Assembly: GCF_000828635.1 (NCBI RefSeq) | Contig: NZ_AP012547.1 | Coordinates: 2,170,001-2,234,000 of the forward strand | Direction: 5' to 3' | Length of the DNA: 64,000 bases | Source: Sulfuritalea hydrogenivorans sk43H | Lineage (GTDB): Bacteria > Pseudomonadota > Gammaproteobacteria > Burkholderiales > Rhodocyclaceae | Shown here: piece by piece, positions 26,840 to 36,900 of the stretch | Position numbering within the stretch: the stretch's first letter is position 1 | Layout: the number at the start of each line of letters is the position of its first letter | Notes under the pieces: model-generated | Told to the model about the DNA's origin: nothing | Seen by the model: the letters and a program-made list of their open reading frames with translations, nothing else | The model's database searches: none | Translations under genes and position numbers: made by a program

Positions 26840-27514
26840 CTAAGCCAGCACCCCGTCCTGCAGTCTCAGGACTCTGGCGGTTTTCGCCGCAAGATCCGAG
26901 TCATGGGTCACCAGCACCAACGCCGCCTGATGCTCGCGACACAATTCCAGCAGCAGGCCGAACACCGCATTGGCGGCGCTGCGGTCCAGGTTGCCCGTCG
27001 GTTCATCGGCCAGCAGGCAATCCGGTTCGGTGACCAGCGCGCGCGCCACCGCAACCCGTTGACGCTCCCCGCCGGACAGTTCGCCGGGCCGATGCGTCAG
27101 GCGATGGCCGAGACCGACGCGCTGCAACACCCCGGTTGCCTGTCGCATGGCCTCGGGGCGTGGCAGGCGCCGAATCAGCAGCGGCATCGCCACGTTTTCC
27201 ACGGCGGTGAATTCCATCAGCAAATGGTGGAACTGATAGACAAAACCGAGCGACTTGTTGCGCAAAGCCCCGCGCTCCGCCTCGCCCACCTGCGCCAGGT
27301 TCCGTCCGTGGAGCAGGACCGTGCCGGCAGTCGGCCTATCCAGTCCGCCGAGCAGATGCAGCAAGGTGCTCTTGCCGGAACCGCTGGCGCCGACTATTGC
27401 CACCGTATCGCCAGCGCCGACTTTCAAATCGACGCCGGTGAGCACCGGAACCTCGGCCGCCCCTTGCCGGAATATCTTGCTCAAGCCGCTGCATTCGAGA
27501 ACGGCCTCATTCAT
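26840..27514 (-). CDS. lolD: Lipoprotein-releasing ABC transporter, ATP-binding subunit
   Basis: 224 residues. Walker [11 protein letters not shown]-loop in [15 protein letters not shown], signature [15 protein letters not shown] and Walker [13 protein letters not shown], with the switch His in LVTHD. MacB/LolD subfamily by the [10 protein letters not shown] stretch. With the permease upstream it extracts mature lipoproteins from the inner membrane for LolA. The first 8 nt overlap the permease gene. Confidence 0.95.
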   Translation of the reverse strand: MNEAVLECSGLSKIFRQGAAEVPVLTGVDLKVGAGDTVAIVGASGSGKSTLLHLLGGLDRPTAGTVLLHGRNLAQVGEAERGALRNKSLGFVYQFHHLLMEFTAVENVAMPLLIRRLPRPEAMRQATGVLQRVGLGHRLTHRPGELSGGERQRVAVARALVTEPDCLLADEPTGNLDRSAANAVFGLLLELCREHQAALVLVTHDSDLAAKTARVLRLQDGVLA

Positions 27515-28760
27515 AGCGCAGCGCCTCCGCCGGTTGCGTGCGCGAGGCGCGCCAGCTCGGATACAGGGTCGCCAGCAGGGTCAGGACGAAAGACACAACG
27601 CCGATGGTGCCGACATCGGACCAATGCAAATCGGAAGGCAGGTCGCTGATGTAATACACGTCCTTGGCCAGGAACTTGAGCCCGAGCAGGCTTTCCAGCG
27701 CCGGCACCACAACGTCGATATTGAGCGCCAGCGCCACGCCGCCCGCGATGCCCGCGGCCAGGCCCACTGCGCCGATCAGCGTGCCCTGCACGATGAAAAT
27801 GGCCATGATGCTTTGCGGGCTGGCGCCCAGCGTGCGCAGGATGGCGATGTCGGCGCGCTTGTCGGTAACCGCCATGACCAGGGTCGACACGATGTTGAAG
27901 GCGGCAACGGCGACGATCAGCAGCAGGATCAGGAACATCATGCGCTTCTCGATTTCCACGGCGCGAAAGAAGTTGGCGTGGCTGCGGGTCCAGTCGCTGA
28001 CCCAGGCATCCATGTCGAGATAGCGCAGCAGTTCGCGGCCGATCTGCGGCGCGGCGAAAAGATCGTCCACCTTGAGCCGCACGCCGGAAACCCGCTCCTC
28101 CATGCGATAGAGCTTCTGCGCATCGGCCATGTGGATCAGGCCGAGGCCGGAATCGAATTCGAACATGCCGGCTTCGAAAATGCCCACCACGCGGAATTGC
28201 TTGACGCGCGGCAGGATCGCCGCCGGCGTCACCAGTCCCTGTGGCGCCAGCAGCGTGACCTTGTCGCCGGTCCGGGCGCGCAGGGCGCGCGCCAGTTCAA
28301 TGCCGAGCACGATGCCGAATTCGCTCGGCAACAGTTGCGAAAGTTTGCCCGCCTTCATGTGGCGGGCGAAGTCGGCGACCTTGTCTTCGGCCTCGGGCAG
28401 GATGCCGCGCACCATCACGCCGCGCACCTGGCCGTCGAAGCTCAGCATGCCCTGGGCCTGCACATAGGGCGCGGCGGCCGTGACCCGCGGATGCCGCGCC
28501 ACGTCCTGCACCACCTTGCTCCAGTCCGCCAGTTCGCCGCTTTCGCTGCTGACCTGGACGTGGGAGACGACACCCAGAATGCGCTCGCGCAATTCCTTCT
28601 GGAAGCCGTTCATCACCGACAGCACGACGATCAGCGCCGCCACCCCGAGCGCCAGCCCGAGCATGGAAATCAGCGCGATGAAGGAAATGAAGCGGTTGGC
28701 GGACCCTTCGCGCGGCTGGGCGCGCGTGTAACGCAGGCCGATGAGGAGTTCGTAGTTCAT
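27507..28760 (-). CDS. lolC: Lipoprotein-releasing ABC transporter permease (LolC/LolE)
   Basis: 417 residues. N-terminal membrane helix ([21 protein letters not shown]) with the family stretch [18 protein letters not shown], a large periplasmic MacB-like domain and three C-terminal helices of the FtsX fold. Many betaproteobacteria have a single LolC/E-type permease in this position, so LolC versus LolE is arbitrary. Overlaps lolD by 8 nt. An accessory island starts just upstream (higher coordinates). Confidence 0.94.
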   Translation of the reverse strand: MNYELLIGLRYTRAQPREGSANRFISFIALISMLGLALGVAALIVVLSVMNGFQKELRERILGVVSHVQVSSESGELADWSKVVQDVARHPRVTAAAPYVQAQGMLSFDGQVRGVMVRGILPEAEDKVADFARHMKAGKLSQLLPSEFGIVLGIELARALRARTGDKVTLLAPQGLVTPAAILPRVKQFRVVGIFEAGMFEFDSGLGLIHMADAQKLYRMEERVSGVRLKVDDLFAAPQIGRELLRYLDMDAWVSDWTRSHANFFRAVEIEKRMMFLILLLIVAVAAFNIVSTLVMAVTDKRADIAILRTLGASPQSIMAIFIVQGTLIGAVGLAAGIAGGVALALNIDVVVPALESLLGLKFLAKDVYYISDLPSDLHWSDVGTIGVVSFVLTLLATLYPSWRASRTQPAEALRYE

Positions 28761-28894
28761 GCGCTATTTCGGATAACCCGATCGGTCACAAGCCCATTCG
28801 ATTCTCTGTAGCTTAGACATGCGGCTACGAGCCGCCGCTTTCGGGCGAAAGTCCGAAGATCCGCTTGTGCCGTTCAGCAACCCAGTCATGCCAT

Positions 28895-29281
28895 TCAAAT
28901 CTCGATGACTGTGTCGCTGTAACGCGCCACCATCGGGTCGTGGGTAATCAGCCGCATCGGCTCGACAAGAGCTTGTGCAACCAGGATGCGGTCGAACGGG
29001 TCGTGATGGTGAGATGGGAGGCCTTCGACCGCCGCAGCATGCTCGGGCTCCACCGGCAGGAAGCGATAGCCGGACTCGCGAAAGTAGCGCAGCGCATCCT
29101 GGCTGGATACTGGCATGTCGCCGCGCCTCAGGCTGTGTTTAATGGCGATTTCCCAGATGGTCGCAGCACTGATCCAGACCGACGACCTGGACGACTCGAT
29201 CATCTCGCGTGCCTTCTTTGGCAGCTTCGGGTTATCGGTAATTGCCCACAGGGCAACGTGCGTATCGAGCAGGAGGTTCAC
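28895..29281 (-). CDS. PIN-domain toxin (VapC family)
   Basis: 128 residues, PIN-domain ribonuclease with the acidic active site spread over MNLLLDTHVALWAI (Asp), WEIAI (Glu), DPFDRILVAQAL (Asp) and LITHDPM (Asp). Starts 2 nt after the stop of the Phd-type antitoxin and therefore forms a toxin-antitoxin pair with it. It probably cleaves tRNA or other RNA when free. The pair sits next to a recombinase. Confidence 0.92.
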   Translation of the reverse strand: MNLLLDTHVALWAITDNPKLPKKAREMIESSRSSVWISAATIWEIAIKHSLRRGDMPVSSQDALRYFRESGYRFLPVEPEHAAAVEGLPSHHHDPFDRILVAQALVEPMRLITHDPMVARYSDTVIEI

Positions 29282-29283
29282 GA

Positions 29284-29523
29284 TTACGCACCCAGGAACA
29301 TGCGAGCGACCTCATCGTTGTGCTCGTCGATGCTGTCCGGCACCTTGAACTTGCCCTTGGCGACGCCGATGCGCTTGCCGGCCGGCGCCGTGTCCATGGG
29401 CACAAGCTTGGCGGCAGGACGACCGTTGCGAGCGATGACGATCTCGCGTTCCTGCCCCTGTTCGATAGCTTCGACCAGGCGGGACAGCGAAGACTTCGCT
29501 TGCAGCATGTTGACGGACTGCAT
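29284..29523 (-). CDS. Phd/YefM-type antitoxin
   Basis: 79 residues. N-terminal DNA-binding domain typical of Phd/YefM (MLQAKSSLSRLVEAIEQGQE, IVIARNGRPAAKLVPM) followed by a toxin-binding C-terminus (DSIDEHNDEVARMFLGA). A strong Shine-Dalgarno AGGAGG lies 6 nt before its ATG, and a good sigma-70 promoter is just upstream. It should repress its own promoter together with the toxin. Confidence 0.93.
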   Translation of the reverse strand: MQSVNMLQAKSSLSRLVEAIEQGQEREIVIARNGRPAAKLVPMDTAPAGKRIGVAKGKFKVPDSIDEHNDEVARMFLGA

Positions 29524-29547
29524 AGGGTTCCTCCTAAATTAGCGGTT

Positions 29548-29576
29548 AGTCTAGTCTAGCCATAGGCGCAAGTCAA
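29548..29576 (-). promoter_or_regulatory. Sigma-70 promoter of the first toxin-antitoxin pair
   Basis: -35 TTGACT (29571-29576) and -10 TAGACT (29548-29553) with an exact 17-nt spacer on the minus strand, about 25 nt upstream of the antitoxin ATG. The TAGAC-TAGAC direct repeat covering the -10 could be the autorepression operator. Confidence 0.65.
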
Positions 29577-29582
29577 GCGCGG

Positions 29583-30206
29583 TCAGACCTCAGTCTGCTC
29601 CGCCAGCTCAAGCGCATCATCTACCTCGACGCCCAGGTAACGGACTGTCGACTCCAGCTTGGAGTGCCCAAGCAATATCTGGATGGCCCGCAGATTCTTG
29701 GTGCGCCGGTAGATCAATGTGGGTTTCGTTCGGCGCAGTGAATGCGTCCCGTATGCCGTTTCATCCAGAGCCATCTCCGTCACCCACCCGTCGACGATCC
29801 GGGCATATTGCCGTGTCGATAGATGGGCTGACTTTCGCAGGCGGCTTGGAAACAGAAAGCCATCGGAGCGAAGGTTGGCGGCCTGGATCCATCTGGCAAC
29901 CGCTTGCCGCGTCTCCTCGGTGATTTCGAACTGCACGGGCCGCTGGGTCTTCTGCTGCATGACCGTGGCACGGCTCGAAATTCGCTGGCCGTGAGCAATG
30001 TCCCTGATACGGAGCTTGACCAGATCGCTGGCGCGCAGCTTACTGTCAATTGCCAGGTCAAAAAGCGCCAGGTCGCGAGTTCGGCCGGACAACTGCAAAC
30101 GCATCCGGATTCCCCATATTTCCTTGAGCTTGAACGGGGCTTTCTGACCGACGAGCTTTCCCTTGTTCCAGGGCTCGCGGTGGTGTACCGACGATGTGGT
30201 TTCCAT
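29583..30206 (-). CDS. Short tyrosine recombinase (integrase)
   Basis: 207 residues. Only the catalytic domain: Arg I in SKLRASDLVKLRIRDI, the HxxR box in THSLRR, the second His in LLGHSKLES and the nucleophile Tyr in VRYLGVE. An N-terminal SAM-like arm domain is missing, but short recombinases of this length form their own widespread group beside small islands. It lies between two toxin-antitoxin pairs, so it is the likely agent of the island. No flanking att repeats could be fixed by eye. Confidence 0.87.
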   Translation of the reverse strand: METTSSVHHREPWNKGKLVGQKAPFKLKEIWGIRMRLQLSGRTRDLALFDLAIDSKLRASDLVKLRIRDIAHGQRISSRATVMQQKTQRPVQFEITEETRQAVARWIQAANLRSDGFLFPSRLRKSAHLSTRQYARIVDGWVTEMALDETAYGTHSLRRTKPTLIYRRTKNLRAIQILLGHSKLESTVRYLGVEVDDALELAEQTEV

Positions 30207-30422
30207 GGCGATCTCCAGGCAATTGTTGGAAGATCACTATGCGCCGGTCACCTAATAGAAGCAGCCATCTGGCCATGATTGCGGGTCGAGTTTGTGGCAA
30301 CGGCGCATCATTTCCGCTTGTGATTTTGAATGGGATATTGGATACACGATTCGCGTGCGGATAGCCAAGGGAGCAAGAACTCAGGGCACTTACTGAAGCC
30401 GTGAATTATTGAAATGGAATGG

Positions 30423-30448
30423 CGGCCCAGACCGGCCGGTCTGGGCCG
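30423..30448. repeat. 26-bp perfect palindrome
   Basis: A perfect, spacer-less palindrome with centre GACCGGCCGGTC, 22 nt downstream of the second VapC stop. Possible bidirectional hairpin terminator or recombination/regulatory site; only short T-runs flank it. Confidence 0.6.
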
Positions 30449-30469
30449 GAGACAGTCATTACATGGTTG

Positions 30470-30865
30470 TCAGACACTTATAAACCCCGGCAATCTGGAT
30501 GCCTTCACATCAAAGGTCGCGGTGGCCGAGCAACCCTGCCTTTTGTTGCGGGCTCCGATAAGGCAATCGGCAAAGCCGACAGGGTTGTCTTTCCAGACAA
30601 AAAGCGCCTCCTCGACCGCTGGTTCATCTTCAAACTGGACGTCGTTTGCATCCAGCAAGCCGGAGACGACCTCGACGATTTCACCCTTCTGCAAACCGTA
30701 ACGGCTGCGCAGTACCCATTCGGTTTCCAGAAGAACCAGTTGGCTGACGAATACACGACGTCCGGCCACTATTTCACGCCGGATCAACCTGCGCGCCTTT
30801 TCAAACTGGGATTCGTCATCCCGCACCAGAAAGCGTACGAGGACATTCGTGTCGATTCCAAGCAT
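30470..30865 (-). CDS. PIN-domain toxin (VapC family), second pair
   Basis: 131 residues. Acidic residues at MLGIDTNVLVRFLVRDD, LLETEWVL, ADCLIGARNK and FDVKASRL fit the PIN fold. Its ATG overlaps the antitoxin stop by one base (TGATG). Unrelated in sequence to the first PIN toxin, so the two modules are independent acquisitions. Confidence 0.92.
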   Translation of the reverse strand: MLGIDTNVLVRFLVRDDESQFEKARRLIRREIVAGRRVFVSQLVLLETEWVLRSRYGLQKGEIVEVVSGLLDANDVQFEDEPAVEEALFVWKDNPVGFADCLIGARNKRQGCSATATFDVKASRLPGFISV

Positions 30866-31083
30866 CAGATCGACAGTTGCCCGGTCGGAACCGCCTTCCG
30901 CCCTTTCTTGTGCAGCATGCCGGCAAGCTCCATGACGCCCTTGCTCTTCACGCGCATGACTACCGTGGCATCGGGCATCAACGTGAAGGTCATCCGATCC
31001 CCAGGCTTCATTCCAAGGCTATCCCGAATTTCCTTGGGGATTGTTGTCTGGCCCTTGCTGGTAAGTGTGGCGTCTGCTGGCAT
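30865..31083 (-). CDS. AbrB/SpoVT-type antitoxin (VapB-like)
   Basis: 72 residues from ATG 31083 (MPADATLTSKGQTTIPKEIR); the frame continues 60 nt upstream, but this start has GGGAG at 6 nt and matches the family. Swapped-hairpin AbrB DNA-binding motif (TSKGQTTIPKEIRDSLGMKP) with a C-terminal toxin-binding tail. Partner of the second PIN toxin. A promoter with a consensus -10 lies 32 nt upstream. Confidence 0.93.
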   Translation of the reverse strand: MPADATLTSKGQTTIPKEIRDSLGMKPGDRMTFTLMPDATVVMRVKSKGVMELAGMLHKKGRKAVPTGQLSI

Positions 31084-31114
31084 CTCAAGCTCCCGTTTAT
31101 TCCTTACGAGTTCG

Positions 31115-31143
31115 ATTATAGTAAGGCTTCGAGGGAAAGGCAA
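31115..31143 (-). promoter_or_regulatory. Sigma-70 promoter of the second toxin-antitoxin pair
   Basis: Perfect -10 TATAAT (31115-31120) and -35 TTGCCT (31138-31143) with a 17-nt spacer on the minus strand. The -10 also overlaps a GAAGCCTTAC-TATAAT stretch that could be the operator. Confidence 0.7.
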
Positions 31144-31249
31144 ATAGGGTCTGAATTCGTGTCGCCGGATTTCCCCGCACCGAAGAAATCAATGCCGAAT
31201 TCCAGAGACCTCCTTTTTTGTGCTTGATAGCCCGTGTTAACATGCGTCC

Positions 31250-32248
31250 ATGCTGACGCTCATCGTGCCCGGCCTCATCTGGACGCGCCAGGCGCTCGCG
31301 GACCTCACCTGTGACCTGCCCCTGCCCGCCTTCGCCACCCTGCTGGGACGCGGCCGCCTGACTCGCCGCCCGCCGCATGGCACCGCCGCGACCCTTGCCG
31401 AACTATCGGGCCTCCGTGCTCCGCTCCCTGCCGCCGCCTTGCGCCGGCTTGCCTTGCGGCAGCATCCGGGAGAGTCCGACTGGCTGTGCCTCGATCCGGT
31501 TCGGCTGCGCTTCCATGAACGCCACCTGATCGTCGACGATCCGCGACAACTGGACCTGGGCGACGACGAAGCCGCCGCACTCGCCGTGTCGCTGGCGCCG
31601 ACTTTTGCCGCGCTTGGCCAGCTGGAGGTACTTGCCGCCGGCTCGTGGAACCTGCGCCTGTCTGCCGGCGCCCCCGATTTTCAGGCCTTGAGCGAAGCCG
31701 CCGGACGTGCGGCCGCGCCGCTGCCGCTGACCCCTGCTTATGCAGCCTGGCGCCAGGCCATCAACGAAGCGCAGATGGTGCTGCATGACCATCCGGTGAA
31801 TCGCGCGCGCGAAGCGGCCGGACGACCGCTGGTGAATTCACTCTGGCCCTGGGGTGGCGGAGCGTTACCGCAATCCGGAAACAGTCCGCACGATGCCATC
31901 TGGAGCGACGATCCCGTGGCGCAGGGCATCGCCCGTTTGCTGCAAGTCGACTGCGGAGAACTGCCAGTCGGCTTTTGCCGGACGACTGCCCGCGCACCAC
32001 TGGCGGTATTCGACGCGCTGGAACAGCCGGCCCGCGTCGGCGATGCGCTGGTCTGGCGCGACCAGCTGACCCGCTTCGAATCCGCCTGGCTGGCGCCCGC
32101 GCTCGACGCATTGCGCAACGGACAACTCGATTCCCTTCGACTCGTCGCTCCCGGCGAGCTCGCCGCCGCCGAACTGCGCGTCAGTCGCGGTGATCTGTGG
32201 AAGTTCTGGCGCAAACCGGGCGCATTGACCGATTTGGCGGCCGCATGA
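31250..32248 (+). CDS. RpfE-like protein (cofactor-independent phosphoglycerate mutase-like fold)
   Basis: 332 residues. In proteobacteria a protein of this type, called regulatory protein RpfE in Xanthomonas, is regularly found directly before recJ. Characteristic features are an N-terminal LIVPGLIWT, WLCLDPVRLRFHERHLIVDD, a QMVLHDHPVNRAREAAGRP block and SLWPWGGG. Function unproven; the fold resembles alkaline-phosphatase-like enzymes. Its stop overlaps the recJ start by 4 nt (ATGA), so the pair is translationally coupled. Confidence 0.85.
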   Translation: MLTLIVPGLIWTRQALADLTCDLPLPAFATLLGRGRLTRRPPHGTAATLAELSGLRAPLPAAALRRLALRQHPGESDWLCLDPVRLRFHERHLIVDDPRQLDLGDDEAAALAVSLAPTFAALGQLEVLAAGSWNLRLSAGAPDFQALSEAAGRAAAPLPLTPAYAAWRQAINEAQMVLHDHPVNRAREAAGRPLVNSLWPWGGGALPQSGNSPHDAIWSDDPVAQGIARLLQVDCGELPVGFCRTTARAPLAVFDALEQPARVGDALVWRDQLTRFESAWLAPALDALRNGQLDSLRLVAPGELAAAELRVSRGDLWKFWRKPGALTDLAAA

Positions 32249-33948
32249 CGCGCATCACCGTACGCGACATCCCACCCCGCGCCACCTGGGCGCTCGAACA
32301 GGGCGGCGTGCATCCGCTGCTGGCACGACTGTATGCCGCTCGCGGCATCCGCAGCACCGAAGAACTCGATACGCGCAGCAGCGCCCTGCTCCCGCCCGAA
32401 ACACTCAAGGGTACCCGCGCGGCCGCAACACTGCTCGCCGACACCATCGCCGCAGGCAGGAAGATTCTGATCGTGGCGGATTACGACTGCGATGGCGCCA
32501 CCGCCTGCGCGGTCGGCATCCGCGCGCTGCGCATGATGGGCGCCCATGTCGATTACCTGGTGCCCGACCGCTTTACCCTCGGTTACGGGCTCTCGCCGGA
32601 GGTGGCGCGACTGGCGGCCGAGCGCCGGCCCGAGCTGGTGGTCACGGTGGACAACGGCATCGCCAGCGTCGAAGGCGTGGCGGAACTCAAACGTCTCGGG
32701 ATCGCGACCCTGATTACCGACCACCACCTGCCGGGCGAGGAATTGCCTGCCGCCGACGTGATCGTGAATCCCAATCAGCCCGGCTGCGACTTTCCGAGCA
32801 AGGCACTGGCCGGTGTCGGCGCGATGTTCTATGTCGCGCTGGCCCTGCGTGCGGAACTGCGCCGCCGCGGTGCCTACGCCAGCGAGCCGGAACCCAATCT
32901 GGCCGGCCTGCTCGACCTGGTGGCGCTCGGCACCGTGGCCGACGTGGTGCCGCTCGACCGCAACAACCGCATCCTCGTCGCCCAGGGCCTGGCGCGCATC
33001 CGCGGCGGCCAGATGCAGGCCGGCGTGCGGGCGCTGTTCGCCGTGGCCGGCCGCGACACCGGCCGTGCCGCGACCTTCGACCTCGGCTTTGCGCTCGGCC
33101 CGCGCCTCAATGCCGCCGGACGCCTGGCCGACATGTCGCTGGGCATCGAGTGTTTGGTCACCGACGACCCCAACCGGGCCATGAACATCGCCCAGCAACT
33201 CGATGCCATCAACCGTGAGCGACGCGTCATCGAAGCCGGCATGCGCGACGACGCTGAACTCCTGCTGACCACGCTCGATCCCGGCAGCCGCGCCAGCCTG
33301 ACGCTGTTCGATCCCGACTGGCATCAGGGCGTGATCGGCATCCTCGCCGGGCGCGTCAAGGAGAAGCTGCACCGGCCGACTTTCGCCTTCGCCCGCGGCA
33401 ATGCCGGCGAGCTGAAGGCATCGGGCCGCTCGATTCCCGGCCTGCATCTGCGCGATGCGCTGGACCTCGTGGCCAAGCGCCATCCGGGTCTGCTGCTGCG
33501 CTTCGGCGGCCATGCCGCCGCCGCCGGGCTGACGCTCAGCGAAGACCGCCTCACGGATTTCGAAGCCGCCTTCGATAAGGTCTGCCGCGAATTGCTCTCG
33601 CCGGCCGAACTCACGCGCACGCTGGAAACCGACGGCCCGCTCGAATCGGGCTACTTCTCGATCGATGCCGTGCGCCTGATGCAGCAGGAAGTCTGGGGCC
33701 AGGCCTTCCCAGCGCCGATATTCGCCGACAGCTTCGAGGTGCTCAATCAGCGCATCCTGAAAGACAAGCACCTCAAGCTCAAGCTGCAAAAAGGCGGCCA
33801 GCGCTTCGACGCGATCCAGTTCAACTTTGCCGACGGGTTTGCCAACGGTGTGCCGGAGCGCATCCGCGCCGCCTTCCGCGTCGATATCAACGAATGGAAC
33901 GGCACCCAGACCGTGCAACTGATGCTGGAGCATTTCGAGCCAGCCTGA
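32245..33948 (+). CDS. recJ: Single-stranded-DNA exonuclease RecJ
   Basis: 567 residues from ATG 32245, the family's usual length; the 16 extra upstream codons overlap rpfE and are rejected. DHH motifs: VADYDCDGATA, VTVDNGIAS, ITDHHLPGEE and NPNQPGC; the DHHA1 region is GGHAAAAGLTLSEDRL. RecJ degrades ssDNA 5'-3' in RecFOR recombination and mismatch repair. All catalytic Asp/His motifs are present. Confidence 0.97.
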   Translation: MTRITVRDIPPRATWALEQGGVHPLLARLYAARGIRSTEELDTRSSALLPPETLKGTRAAATLLADTIAAGRKILIVADYDCDGATACAVGIRALRMMGAHVDYLVPDRFTLGYGLSPEVARLAAERRPELVVTVDNGIASVEGVAELKRLGIATLITDHHLPGEELPAADVIVNPNQPGCDFPSKALAGVGAMFYVALALRAELRRRGAYASEPEPNLAGLLDLVALGTVADVVPLDRNNRILVAQGLARIRGGQMQAGVRALFAVAGRDTGRAATFDLGFALGPRLNAAGRLADMSLGIECLVTDDPNRAMNIAQQLDAINRERRVIEAGMRDDAELLLTTLDPGSRASLTLFDPDWHQGVIGILAGRVKEKLHRPTFAFARGNAGELKASGRSIPGLHLRDALDLVAKRHPGLLLRFGGHAAAAGLTLSEDRLTDFEAAFDKVCRELLSPAELTRTLETDGPLESGYFSIDAVRLMQQEVWGQAFPAPIFADSFEVLNQRILKDKHLKLKLQKGGQRFDAIQFNFADGFANGVPERIRAAFRVDINEWNGTQTVQLMLEHFEPA

Positions 33949-33973
33949 GGTTCCAGGCCGGATCGCGACAGCG

Positions 33974-36900
33974 TTAGACGATGATCTGGAGCGCCGACTC
34001 CTGCAGCGCTTCCGCCGTTCCGGGCCGGCCGAACAGATAGCCCTGGTAGGCGTGACAGCCCTCGCTGGCAAGAAACTCGCGCTGCCCTTCGGTCTCCACG
34101 CCTTCGGCGATCACTTTCATTCCCAGGCTCTTGGCGAGGGCGATGATGGTGCGGGCAATCGCCGCATCGTTGCTGTCGGTGAGCACGTCGCGCACAAACG
34201 ACTGGTCGATCTTGAGTTGTCCCAGCGGCAGCCGCTTCAGGTAGGAAAGCGATGAATAGCCGGTACCGAAATCGTCGAGCGAGAAACTCACGCCTTCGGC
34301 CTTCAACGCCGTCATTTTGGCAATGATGTCTTCCATGTCATGCAGCAGCAGGCTCTCGGTCAATTCCAGCTTGAGCTTGTGCGGATTGGCGCCGGTCTCC
34401 TGAATCACCGAGAGCACATCCTCGACAAAGTCCCTCTGGCGAAACTGGCGGCTGCTGACATTCACCGCCACGGTGAGATGCGCCATCTCGGCGCGCTGAG
34501 CCCATTCCAGCAACTGGTTGCACGCAGCCTTCAGCACCCAGCGCCCCAGGGGCAGGATCAAACCATTGTCTTCGGCGAGGGGAATGAACTCGCCGGGCGC
34601 CACCAGGCCCCGTCGCGGATGCCGCCAGCGTACCAGTGCTTCGGCGCCCGTTACACGGCCTGCGCCATCGACCTGCGGCTGGTAGTGCAGCAGGAACTGG
34701 CCTTCGCGCACTGCATTGCGCATGTCCGCATTCATCTCCGCGCGGACCGCGACCACCGCCTGCATCGCCGGATCATAGAAGCGCATCGTATTGCGGCCCG
34801 CTGCCTTGGCCTGATACATGGCCGTGTCGGCACGTTTCATCAACTCCTCGACGGAAACCGACTGATCCCTGAACAGGGTGATGCCGATGCTGGAAGTGCA
34901 GTGATAGCTTCTTGTATCCCTTTCCACTCCGGCAAGGCTCAGGTCGAGCACATAGGGCCGGCTCAGCGCCGCCTGGATCTTGACGGCGATGCTCTCTGCC
35001 TGCATCGCCGCCAGGGTTTCCGCATCGAGGTCTTCGAGAATGACCACGAACTCGTCCCCCCCCAGCCGCGCCACGGTATCGCCTTCGCGTATGCAGGACT
35101 CCATGCGCCTGCCCACTTCCACCAGGAACTGGTCGCCGACATCATGCCCGAGCGTGTCGTTGAGGGTCTTGAAGTCGTCCAGGTCGAACAGCATCAGGGC
35201 GCCGTGACGTCCATGGCGGGCGCTGCTGGTCAGGGCCTGGCGCAAACGATCGAGCATCAGCCGGCGATTGGGCAACTGGGTCAGCGGATCATAGAAGGCC
35301 AGATTCCTGATTTCGTCCTCCGCCGCCTTGCGCAGCGTAATGTCGGAAAAGGTGCCGACGTAGTGGGTGATGGTTCCGTCGCTGGCCTTGACCGCCGTGA
35401 CGCTCAGCCATTCCGGATAGATTTCGCCATCCTTGCGCCGGTTCCAGATTTCACCGCGCCATGTTCCGTTCTTCTCCACGCTCTCCCACATCGCGTCGTA
35501 GAAAGCGGCCTCATGGCGCCCCGAACTGAGCAGGCGCGGGGTCCTGCCGACGGCCTCCTCGCTGCTGTAGCCGGTGATTTCGGAAAAGGCGTGATTGACG
35601 CGCAGCATCACCTTCTGAGCATCGGTGATCATCATGCCTTCCTGGGATTCGAAGGTGATGGCGGCAATGCGCTGGCTCTGCTCCGCCATCCTCCGCTCGG
35701 TAATGTCGTTCATGAAATTGACGGTGCACGGCTCGCCGGCAAACTCGATGAACGAAGACGACATCAGGATGTTGCGCTGCACCCCCGCTGCATCGCGGAA
35801 CACGACCTCGTATTCATGGAGTTCACCCTCGCGCTGCAAGGCTTCGAACCAGCGCATGCGCGCCTCGGCACTGGGCCAGTAGCCGGTCTCGATCGAGGTC
35901 CGCCCCACCATCTCTTCGCGGCTGCGCCCCTGCATCCTGGCAAAGGCCTCGTTGACTTCGACAAAGCGGGCATCCGCGATGCTCGTGATGGCGATTGCGA
36001 TCGGGCTGGTGTGGAAGATGATGACATCGCGCTGCTCGGCGCGGCGCCTGACATCCTCCGCCAGCAATCGCTCGGTGATGTCGAGGAAGCTGCCGCGGAT
36101 CAGCCGGCGGTCCGCCGAAGGCAGCCGGATCAGCCGCACTTCACAGCGCATGGTTTTGCCCTGGGCGTTGCACACCGTGCGCTCGATGGAAACCTGCTCC
36201 CCGGCCAGTGCCCGATCAAGCATTTCCCTGACGCTCTGCGCCGCGGTTTTCCCGTTGAACTGCTCGGGAGGATAAAAGCGCTCCGGCCCGGCCTTGAGCA
36301 ATTCCTCGCGACTGCAGCCAAAAAGCTTCTCCGCCTGGGCGTTGGCATCGACAAAGCAGCCCAGATCGACGTCGTGCACCACGATGGCATCGGGCGCCTG
36401 CTCCACCAATGTCCTGAAACGAGCCTCGCTTTCCCGCAGCGAACCGGTCATTTCGTGGGCCAGGCGCACGGCCCGATCACGCGTGGTGGCCAGCGACCAG
36501 GCAATGGCGAACAGCAGTAGGCTGGTCAGCAGCCCTCCGGCCAGAACCTGTGTCGAGCGCCCCATGTCGCCGCGCACCTCGAGCTCCGGCATGCTGGCAT
36601 AGCTCAGTGTCCACGGCCGCCCGCCGACGACCAAGGTTTCGCTGTGGACGAATTTCGCGGCGGACGGCCGTTCCTTCGTATCACTGCGATAAAACAGGTT
36701 TTCCGGACGTGGATCGACACCGTCATGGATGCTCAGGGAGACGTCGCGGGGGCTTCGCTTCATCAAGTCGGCAATCAGGGCAGGCATGCGGAACGGACTC
36801 AGCACGTAGCCGTAGACCTCGCCGCCGGACCTCGACGGCACCGGCAGCATCATGACGAACGACGGGACGGGATGCTGCGCGTCCATCTGCAGCCTGACCT

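Noticed and set aside
28800-28894. tRNA gene or integron attC site between lolC and the PIN toxin
   Set aside because: No cloverleaf and no core-site consensus pair; only a short CTTTCGGGCGAAAG-type hairpin is visible.
31738-34071. 777-codon frame antisense to rpfE-like/recJ
   Set aside because: Runs antisense to two well-supported genes and has an amino-acid composition typical of reverse-frame GC artefacts.
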